A stretch of 64,000 nucleotides of DNA, from positions 5,688,960-5,752,959 of the forward strand of contig VZQC01000265.1 of NCBI GenBank assembly GCA_009823505.1. Reading direction: 5' to 3'. A program made the translations under genes and the position numbers. Below are positions 55,590 through 64,000 of this stretch, one piece after another. Position 1 is the stretch's first letter. Every line of letters begins with the position of its first letter. This DNA is from Rhizomys pruinosus (taxonomy: Eukaryota > Chordata > Mammalia > Rodentia > Spalacidae). The notes beneath the pieces are model-generated. The model was not told the origin of the DNA, did no database searches, and saw only the letters and a list, made by a program, of their open reading frames with translations.

Positions 55590-55795
55590 GTTTGACTTGG
55601 GCACTTGCAGTCACTGTGTGGCTGTGCAAATCATTTAGCTTCTCCGGGCTTCAAATTTCCCCATCTTGTGACTGATAGAAACAATCTATAAGATGGGATT
55701 GTTGTAAAGATGAAATTAAATAATATCTATGAAATGCATAACACAATGCTCTGCCATTGGAAACTCTATAAACAGTAGTTACTAGGACCAGTTAC
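55590..55795 (+). mobile_element. MIR SINE, well preserved relic
   Basis: CACTGTGTGGCTGTGCAAAT, CATTTAGCTTCTCCGGGCTT, TTCCCCATCTTGTGACTGAT, GGGATTGTTGTAAAGATGAA and AACTCTATAAACAGTAGTTA align in order to nearly the full MIR. Confidence 0.78.
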
Positions 55796-57409
55796 TCAGA
55801 GAAAGGGCTTTCTGAGTTGGGTGCATCTTGGACATTTCAATAGATATTTGTACAGGTTCTGAACCTGATCTTGCATAAGAGTCCATTGTATAACTAGGCT
55901 GGCTGTTACAAAAAATGAGGGTGAGCTTTTGTTATGAATAGTGATGCCATATAAATAGCTAGTTCAGTATTAGCAGGGCTGGAAATGGACCCCTCCCTCA
56001 TAATCAACAGCTTAGTAGAATAGGAACTGGAAATACAGGACTCTGTTGGTCAAAGGAACAGGATATGATGTATTCTGGCCCAGGGTAGAGGCATGGCAGT
56101 TTGAACCAGAAGGTGACAAGTTTAGTAGCTGAAGCCTTTCTGGTCAAGAACAAAGATATAAAATTGTCCTCTTTCTTAAAAATTCATTCAAATGATCTGT
56201 CAATTCACTGGGCAAGAAACATACTTCAGGGGCAGCTGCCTGTTCTAGAGACTTCAGAAAGTCTGTTTAAGATGGAGGTGGGGCAATGGTTCCTTGGGCC
56301 TTTCCCCCACAGTCACCCCTTGAGGGTGCTTCATTTACTCCATAATGACTCTGTCTTCTGCTATGCTCCATGCATCTCATCTGAATTCTTCCAGTGGAGA
56401 TCACAAAGCCCAGGGACCAACTGGAGGACAGAGTAAGGTCCTGGTGGCAGGAGAAGCTAGTAAGCGGGCAAAATGCAGAAAGGTTGTTCCCAGGGACTTG
56501 GCTGAGTATCTGCATGGGAGCCTGCCGGTCCTCCCGGCTGGCCAGGCAGCCTGGAAACACTGTTCACCTATCACTCACTGCAAAGAATGTGTTAGCACCA
56601 CAGTCCACACACCCAATTGTCTTGTTGGAAAAACACAGCTGACCAATCTTGCATTGCCAAAGGCACAGTGATGCCAGGAGGAAGCACTCAGGAAAAGGAG
56701 AGAATACCAGGCAGCTGACCTTCCTGCTCCAGCCCCAGGCCCTGTCCCAGCAGCCATTCCCCTTCTCCTTCCTTGCTCTGTTTCTTTCCCTGGACTTGGT
56801 GAGCTGCGGAGTTAGGATGCTCCAAGCTTCTGCAGACTCATCTTTCATCTTCAATGACAGTATGAGTTTATTAAGAAGTTAGGCACTGTGTATTTCCTGC
56901 CAGATCTTGAGAAAGGTTGATGTTGATTAATGCTCCTGGGACCAGGAAGGAAAAAGAGGGAGGAGCCTGTGCTTAGCCATCCTTCAGGGAGGAAAATGAG
57001 GTCAAATGGGTTTTTGAAGGGTAGTGAGAGGTGCAAAGTCAGCCCTGCAGGGAATATTCCCTGCACTCTATCTATCTTGTTTGAAGGTGACACAAACACT
57101 GTCAGCCAAGGGTTTCCTTGGCTTGTAGGGATTCAGGTGATGTTCATTTTCAGTTCTATTGTTTGGGACAGTCATATGTTTAGCAAAATATGTGAAACAA
57201 TGAGTGATTATCCCTTGAGCTTCTACTGCCTTCTAAACCAAGTTCTAGAAGCGGCTAACTTGAAAATAAGCACTGAAGAGAACTACAACTCCCTGGGGAG
57301 TATTGAAAGACCAGTTGAGGGTTGATGACCTTCAGTATGGCTAAGGGGAGACCCAGGTTCTTCTCTTCATGCTCTGTTTATTGAGGATCTTGGGTTTGAA
57401 TAAGGCAGT
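55796..57409. other. Unique DNA, no gene seen
   Basis: The longest frames (131 codons at 56930-57325 +, 111 at 56101-56436 +, 108 at 56345-56671 +) carry no recognisable domain, overlap frames on the other strand, and lack splice or promoter support. Confidence 0.45.
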
Positions 57410-57590
57410 GATCCCATCCATCCCTCACTTTCTGCATCTGTAGAGTAGATACAATAATTTCCCTTATTCAGTTTACACAGATATATTGATCAGTGAAACT
57501 ATGTGCCAAGAATGATTTTATGGTTCTGAAGATGAAAAATAAATGGCCTCTATCCTGGAGGACCATATAGTTGAACCTACATACATGTCA
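57410..57590. mobile_element. Possible MIR/L2 relics
   Basis: CACTTTCTGCATCTGTAGAG (MIR-like, +) followed by AACTATGTGCCAAGAATGAT (L2/MIR-like, antisense). Weak. Confidence 0.35.
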
Positions 57591-59078
57591 CTTCCGATCT
57601 GTTTGGCCTCACTTGGCTCTTATCTGCCACTCAAGTTTCCAGTTTTCTGTGGGCTCCAGATGACTTCACATAGGGGACTTGCTGGCAGCATCTTTGCTCT
57701 TACCCCTGCTGTACAACTTTTACTTCCTACCTCAAGGGCTCCTTGTTAACATCAAGGCATAGAACACCCCAATCTCTGCTTTAGTACCCACACACAGACA
57801 ACCCAGAAATGCAGGAGAGTCAATGCCCCCTTGGGTAAAACTTTGACCACTAGGTAACAAAATCTTTTCCCAGTTCTTTCTGGATGGATGTGGCTTCTTG
57901 AAGACCATCCTGTGAAGTCAGTAATCACTCACATATTGCCAGCTGTCAGGTGAGAGCACAGCCTCATGGCAACTCTCTATTCTTTCTCTGCTGATCTGTT
58001 TGGTCCCGGGGAATGGAATTTATTTTTTAAAAAACAAAAGCTTATACATGTTTTTATCAGTCTCTTCTCTAAGAAACACAGGTCAAGACAGTTGATCTTA
58101 GGAGTGGCTTACAAGGCAGATGTTCAGGATGGGATTTGGGGGAGATGATACCCAGAGTCTGACAGCAAGAAGGACCCCATTGATATTCATGAAAGAGATA
58201 GTGATGACATGTAACTTATACATATGAGATATAAAAAATGAGGCATTTTAGCTCCCAGTGACTTAAGATGCTATATAGGATGAGGTGTTGAAATATATAA
58301 TGGCTACTATGCCTGAAAAATATGGTAGCATTGATGATAATATGGAGTAAGTTGGTATTTGTGAACTATATCAGATGCCTCAATTAAGGATGATGGGCTT
58401 AGGAAAGCTAACTGCCAAATCAAGGCACAACAGAAAGATAAAGGCCCTCTATGGAAGCTTTAAGGAGACCTTTATTTCCTGAAGCTGTAGAACACACACT
58501 ACTGAAAATGAAGCCCAGAATCAAATTGTTAAGAATGCTGTATATACCAAGAAGAATATATGATGTTCTCTTATAACTGAGACAAAGTTCAGATGAGAAA
58601 AGAGAGAGATTTTAAAACCCCAAATGGGAGCATTTGTGTGGGCAAGCCCAAGAATTTCAAACCCTGAGATTTATCCAAACTTTGCAAATTGGAAGAAACA
58701 ATTCTTTTCTCCTTACCGGTAGAAAATATCATCCTGTTGCCTGGGAGCCATGTAATATGATGCAGGTGCCTTTCAAAGTAATGACTATTCTCTTCAATAT
58801 CTTCTGCTATTCCTTATGTCTCCAGGAATAAAACAAAGACGTAAATAAATAACAAAAATATCATAAGATTTCAGTATTCTGTAAGAACAGAAGTTCAGGA
58901 AGAAAGTTACATGCTAAAGGTATTGTAGAACCTTGCTTATGTGTGCTCACAGGAATTAGAGTAACAAGAGGCAATGGATCTTTGTGGGAGTACGAGTCAA
59001 AGAGAAAATGAGATAGGAATAGGAGAGTGATCTCACCTGTATTCTGGCAAGGGTACAATAGCTTATTCCAGAACCTGT
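57591..59078. other. Unassigned sequence
   Basis: A/G-rich between 58140 and 58640 with no long frame. It may contain old repeats I cannot name. Confidence 0.4.
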
Positions 59079-59093
59079 TGGCACAATTCTTTG

Positions 59094-59812
59094 GTTTTTG
59101 TTTTGTTTTGTTTTAATTATTTATTTTTATTATTATTTATTTATACATACTTTTTATCAATTCTAGATCTGTGTACCCCCCATCCCTCCAGAGTCATGCA
59201 TTCCGCCAAACATGCTATTCATCTCTTTCTCAGTCTTTCTCAATATTCTCCATGGGGAAGTTGACTGTTTTGAGCAGAAGTTCACTGCTTCAGTCAGTTC
59301 TTTGATGCAGTCCTTTCCGTTGTTGTTGTTGTTTCCAAGATGCATCACTCCCAACTGCTTTGGACAAAAGCTCAAGGGGTCATGCACAGGAAATACTTAC
59401 AACTGGGTAATTGGCACTAGCATCCACAGATGAGGGATACCATTCATTTTTTGTTTTTCTGGGACTGTGTTACTTCACTCAGCATGATGTTCTTTAGCTC
59501 CAGCCACTTTCCTGCAAAGCTCATGATGTCGTCTTTCTTTACTGCTGCATAGAACTCCATTGTGTAGATGTACCACATTTTCTCTATCCACTCATCAGTT
59601 GAGGGGCATTTGGGTTGGTTCCAGCTCTTTGCTATTGTGAATAGAGCTGAAATAAACATGGCCATGCATGTATGTCTGCAGTGGGGTGAGTCTTGGAGGT
59701 ACATGCCCAGGAGTGGTATGGCTGGGTCAGGTGGCAAGTTCATCCAAGTCTTCCAAGGGTTCTCCACACTGCTTTCCATAGTGGCTGCACGAGTTTACAT
59801 TCCCACCAGCCG
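59094..59812 (-). mobile_element. LINE-1 copy E, 5'-truncated, 15-bp TSD
   Basis: On the minus strand, the last about 110 ORF2 codons (59444-59779; residues like MNLPPDPAIPLLGMYLQDSP, then FTIAKSWNQPKCPSTDEWIE) are followed by a 3' UTR of about 280 bp (59155-59430) and a tail. TGGCACAATTCTTTG is duplicated exactly at 59079-59093 and 59813-59827. Its 3' UTR matches the one at 12225-12480 and the 3' module of element X. The last 111 codons are open, so it is a relatively young copy. Confidence 0.95.
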
Positions 59813-59827
59813 TGGCACAATTCTTTG

Positions 59828-60437
59828 AAGACTGAACATGACAAAGGTCTTAGTAAACTGGATGGAGATAGTTGGAACTTCTTTCAGTATGCTATCAGAG
59901 AAGAAATAAGAAGGCTCAAGAAAGCAAGAATGTTAACATGAAGGTCCTCTATGAGATCAGAGAGCCCACTAGCAGCCTTGAGAAGTGTAATGATGGCTTT
60001 TGTCTGTAAGTTGAAATTGGTGGTAGGACATTCTGTCATGGAACTAGGATTCCTAGTAGCAATGAGTTTGATAAAAATGAGGAATGACAGACTTATTGTC
60101 TACAATTATCAATCAGAGACATGGTGGATATAATCACTGTGATGGACAGCACGGTCAGAGTATAATTCAAGATGCCTTGAATATGAGAGAGCTGTGGTGA
60201 GATGCTGTTAAATGTTTAACAACCCCCTCAAAATAAAAGACCCTTTCTTTGTAACATTTGCCAGTTTCCACAGTATGAATACTCTGACCATAACCATTTC
60301 CAAGCTACCAATCTGAATTCACTAACTATCGATTTGGGGAAATATTTGCAGTATTAGTACTTATGGAGTCTAGTACATCACTGGGCAATGGTTACTATGG
60401 CCTGGTGCTCTTAGAATCATCTGCTATTTGACTCTTT
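59828..60437. other. Unassigned sequence
   Basis: Nothing recognised; continues the flank of L1-E. Confidence 0.4.
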
Positions 60438-60615
60438 GTCTCTCTCTTTCTCTCTCTAGATGTATATGCACACATATACACATACTTTATACATATATGT
60501 GTCTGCATATGGTTATTTATCTATTCATATACATACTTTATATATACATATATCTGTTTGCACATAGTTATTTAATCTATAACATATACATGCATATATA
60601 GATATATAAATTTAT
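60438..60615. repeat. TC run and TA/CA-rich low-complexity DNA
   Basis: TCTCTCTCTTTCTCTCTCTA at 60440-60459, then ATATACACATACTTTATACA-type sequence to about 60615, with TATATACATA and TATCTATTCA variants repeated. Confidence 0.85.
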
Positions 60616-60989
60616 TCAGTCATCAAAATGAAAAACCATGTTCACTCATTTACTTCCTCGATCTTAAGGAACAGATAGCCCCAGAGCCCACAAACTGAAA
60701 AGAAGATTTTCTTCCATGAAACAGTCTGTGATAACACTGAGGTGACACACATCAAGCATTCCTCTGGTCATTCCCAATATGAACATGTGGCCATTTTCCA
60801 CCCACACTGGGTCCATTGAATCTTCAGGCACATTCAGTGATTGGGCCTCCAAGTTCATATAATTTGGATAGATGTAGTTTGTAGAATCCTCATGTTGATC
60901 TGTGAAACAAGGGTCAAAATGCTAGTTATGGCCAAGTGGAAGCTTTAGAAATTGACTGACTTCCCACTTTCTACATTTAGACAATTTTT
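60616..60989. other. Unassigned sequence
   Basis: A 64-codon minus-strand frame (60664-60858) shows no domain. Confidence 0.4.
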
Positions 60990-61330
60990 AATCTTTTTTA
61001 AATTTAATTTATTTTGGCTGAAATATACAAATATAGAGTTGTACATATTAATAGGGTCACATGATGTTTCATGCATGTATACATTATTTAAAACTTAAAA
61101 CTGCTGAACATGTGTAGGTCATTAAACATGTATAATTTCTTTGTGGTTAAAAATTCCACAGTTCTAAACAAAATTGCACAGTTCTTTCCTTGAGGCTTTT
61201 GAAATGCATACAAACATCACATCTATATTCATACTACTGTAAAATCATACACCAAAGCATCATGCTGTATGTAATCAACTTGGTATTCATTGACCAGTTT
61301 CATCTACACATCCCTTCATTTTTTTTTACT
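60990..61330 (-). mobile_element. Ancient L1 3' UTR relic
   Basis: AATAGGGTCACATGATGTTT, CATGCATGTATACATTATTT and TGTAGGTCATTAAACATGTA correspond to the antisense of an old L1 3' UTR as I remember it. Confidence 0.5.
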
Positions 61331-61519
61331 ATGTTGAGGGGTTCAGATTTTTTCTTTTAATTTTATATTACTCTAAAATATGAATATATACCTTCTGCCC
61401 ATGTACACTAATTACCATGCCTGGAAGTAGGTGGTAAGTAAATTCTAGGACTCATTAAGATATTCACATTATAACATCACAGTTACTTTCAGATAGAAAG
61501 AAATATAACAATAACATTG

Positions 61520-61576
61520 CTAGTACCAAATCCCCCAATTGAAAGAAAAACTTTCAATTGGGGGATTTGGTACTAG
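61520..61576. repeat. Perfect 26-bp palindrome with an AAAAA loop
   Basis: Arm 61520-61545 (starts CTAGTACCAAATCCCCC), loop AAAAA 61546-61550, arm 61551-61576 as its exact reverse complement. The right arm is native L1 sequence (compare 41858-41873 in L1-B); the left arm replaces expected 3' UTR sequence. Confidence 0.98.
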
Positions 61577-61579
61577 TAT

Positions 61580-64000
61580 CCAGAAATGAGGGAAACCATT
61601 CCCCATTTCTTTTTTGAGGGGACTGTGTTACTTCATTTAGCATAATGGCTTTGAGTTCCATCCATTTACCTGAAAATCTCATGATGTCATCTTTCTTTAC
61701 CACTGCATAGTTTTGTAGATATACAACATTTTTGTTATCCAGTCATCAGTTGAGGGGCATTTGGGTTGGTTCCAGCTCTTTGCTATTGTGAAGAGAGCTG
61801 CACTAAGCATAGCTGTACATGTATCTTTGTGGTAGGATGAGTCTTCTGGGTATATACCCAGAAGTGGTATGGCTAGGTCAGGTAGTAGGCTCATTTTGAG
61901 TCTTTTAAGGGTTCTCCACACTGCTTTCCACAGTGGTTGTAGCAGTTTACATTCCCACCAGCAGTGGATGAGTGTTCCCCTTTCCCCACAACCTCTCCAG
62001 CATTTGGTGTCTTTTGTTTTCTTGATCTTAGCAAGTCTTATCAGAATGAGATGATATCTTAGAGTGGTTTTAATTTGCATTTCCTTAATCATTAATGATG
62101 TTGAACACTTTTTAAGATGTTTCTCAGCCATCTTTATTTCCTCATTGGTGAAGTCTCTGTTCATCTCTTTACTCCATCTTTTGGGTGAGTCATTTGTTTA
62201 CTTCTTTGTTTTTTGAGTAGTTTATATATGCTGGATGTTAATGCTCTATCCGATGTATCAGTGGTGAAGGTTTCCTCCCACTCTGTGGGTTTTCTCTTCA
62301 CTACCTTGAATGTTTCTTTCACTGTACAGAAGCTTTTGAGCTTGATGAGGTCCCATTTGTCAATTGTTGACCTTATTTCCTGCACAGCTCCTGTCTGATT
62401 TAGAAAGTCTTTTCCTATGCCTATGTCTTGTAGGTTGTTATCAACTTTTTCTTTTACAACCTTCAGGGTTTCAGGTTTCACATTGAGATCTTTGATCCAC
62501 CTGGAGTTTTTTTTCTACAGGGTGAGAGGTAGGGGTTTAATTTTGTTCTTCTACAAATGGTGATCCGGTTTTGCCAGTACCATTTGCTGAAGAGGTTATC
62601 CTTCCTCCATTGAGCTTTGTTTTCCCCCTTTGTCAAATATGAGGTGGCTGAAATTGTATGAGTTCAACTTTGGATCTTCAATTTTGTTCCATTGGACAAT
62701 GGGTCTGTTTTTGTGCCAGTACCAGTCTGTCTTTATGACTATGGCACCATAATATATCTTGAAGTCTGGTAAAGCAATCCCCTCTGTATTGAACTTTTCA
62801 CTCAGGGTTGCTTTAGCTTTTTGGGGTCTTTTGTTTTTCCATATGAATTTAAGGACTTTTTTTCTAAGTCTGTGAAGAAACTCATGGGGATTTTGACTGG
62901 GATAGCATTGAATCTGTATATCAATTTGGGTAAAATGGACATTTTTACTATGTTAATTTTTCCAATCCATGAGCATGGGAGGTCTTTCCATCTTTTGATG
63001 TCATTTTTAATCTCCTTCTTCAGGGGTTTAAAATTTTTGTTGTAGAGATCTTTGGTGTCTTTGGTTAGGTTTGTTCCCAGGAATATTTTTTTAGGCTATT
63101 GTGAGTGGGAAGGTCTTCTTATATTCCCTCTCCACTTGTTTATTGTTCATGTAAAGAAAGGCTACTGGTTTTTCTAGGTTAATTGTGTATCCCACCACTT
63201 CACTGAAATTCTTAATCATTTCTAGTAGTTTTCTAGTGGAGTTTTTAGCATCCCTCAGGTAAACTATCATTTCCATCTGCAAAAAGGGATAGTTTAATTT
63301 CCTCTTTTCTGATTAGTACTCCTTTAATTTACTCTTTTCTGATTAGTACTCCTTTAATTTCCTTCTCTTGTCTTATTGCCCTAACAAGCATTTCAAGCAC
63401 TATGTTGAAGAGGACTGGCGATAGGAGCAGCCTAGCTGGGTTCCCGCCTTTAAGGGAAAAGGTCCTAATTTTTCTCCATTTAGGATGATGTTGACTGTTG
63501 GTTTGTTGTATATGGCTTTGATTATACTTAGGAATATTCCCTTCAGTCCAATTCCCTCTAGAACTTTAAACATGAAGGGATGCTGGATCTTGTCAAAGAC
63601 TTTTTCTGCATCAATTGAGATGATTGTATGATTTTTGTCTTTTTGTCCATTTATGTGTTTTATGATATTTATTGATGTACATATGTTGAATCATCCATGC
63701 ATCTCTGGTATGAATCCAACTTGGTCATGATGGATGATCTTTTTGATGTGTGTCTGTATGCAATTTGTGAGTATTTTGTTGAGAATTTTTGCATCTGTGT
63801 TCATTAATGAGATGGGTCTATAGTTTTATTTTTGGTTGTCTTTGCCTGGTTTTTTTATTAGAATGATGCTGGCTTCATAGAAGGAGTTTGGGACATTTCC
63901 CTTTATTTATGTCCTTCTGAAATTTTGAATAGTAAAGTTGTAAGACCTCTTTAAATGTTTTATAGAATTTTGCTGTGAAACTATCTGGGGCTGAGCTTTT
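61580..64000 (-). pseudogene. L1-D ORF2 remnant (RT to C-terminus)
   Basis: The frame at 61697-62164 (155 codons) holds the C-terminal region with CGERGTLIHCWWEC, and 62161-62481 encodes residues like DFLNQTGAVQEIRSTIDKWD. RT fragments follow to the window end. Near 63270-63285 the FADD codons are disrupted by inserted bases (FADG and a frameshift), so catalysis is lost. A 30-bp tandem duplication lies at 63302-63361. The protein would be the L1 endonuclease-reverse transcriptase, but it is inactive. Confidence 0.88.
63302..63361 (-). repeat. 30-bp tandem duplication in L1-D RT region
   Basis: CTCTTTTCTGATTAGTACTC... is repeated at 63302-63331 and 63332-63361 with near identity. The length is a multiple of three. 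Confidence 0.93.

Larger units (their letters stand above)
61340..64000 (-). mobile_element. LINE-1 copy D, runs off the window
   Basis: Minus-strand L1 with a 3' UTR (61340-61520) homologous to L1-B (single module) and ORF2 from 61580 to the window end, reaching the RT domain. The 5' part lies beyond the window. A perfect palindrome sits at the 3' UTR/ORF2 boundary. Confidence 0.92.

Noticed and set aside
56930..57325. 131-codon plus-strand frame in unique DNA
   Set aside because: No recognisable domain, no neighbouring exon signal, and overlapping open frames on both strands. Chance is sufficient.

Overview
The window is a stretch of non-coding nuclear DNA from a muroid-type rodent. I found no intact protein-coding gene, no rRNA or tRNA gene and no prokaryotic feature. 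The organism call rests on the repeats. tRNA-derived B2 SINEs (about 17 copies), B1, B4 and ID-like SINEs, rodent-type LINE-1 elements with long Lx-like 3' UTRs, and MaLR-like solo LTRs occur together with ancient mammalian MIR, L2 and L1M relics. Many B2 copies carry a diagnostic pattern (GAGAACCGTC after the B box, then GCATTGCACGACACGGGTGCAC-like sequence, written here only in part) that differs from the mouse and rat consensus I know. That suggests a cricetid, spalacid or other non-murine myomorph, but the species is not determined. All family names come from pattern memory, not a database search.

Layout. 0-8.1 kb: B2 copies, then a degenerate + strand L1 (L1-C) with a long polypurine-containing 3' UTR. 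8.1-9.8 kb: a 5'-truncated L1 with a 16-bp target-site duplication (TSD), inserted in an ancient L1M 3' end. 10.3-23.1 kb: one ancient L1M element, apparently split by later insertions. These are a possible retrocopy tail, a retroposon that shares the L1 3' tail (element X), an L1 3' end nested in X, an internal L1 ORF2 fragment, and a 7.4-kb near full-length minus-strand L1 (L1-A, 14-bp TSD) that itself carries a B2. 24-27 kb: a B2 pair, a B4, a 93-bp duplicated segment and a second copy of X. 27-33 kb: mostly unique DNA with MIR relics and the best candidates for conserved regulatory sequence. 33.1-35.1 kb: a minus-strand Lx-type L1 3' half. 38-41 kb: three solo-LTR-like blocks. 41.3-47.7 kb: a second near full-length minus-strand L1 (L1-B) with an 11-residue coiled-coil repeat in ORF1. 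47.7-59 kb: mostly unique DNA with MIR/L2 relics, one small DNA transposon and a 585-bp purine tract. 59-64 kb: two more minus-strand L1s, the last running off the window.

Nothing works together as a pathway. The coding content is broken LINE-1 ORF1 and ORF2. Only L1-A keeps the FADD reverse-transcriptase motif, and it too has many frameshifts. The window is most useful as a record of nested retroposition, because at least a dozen insertions have recognisable TSDs. It also contains several structural oddities: two fold-back palindromes with A-only loops, a hendecad array in ORF1, tandem 3' UTR modules, and element X. The window is probably intergenic or deep intronic; the sequence does not show which.
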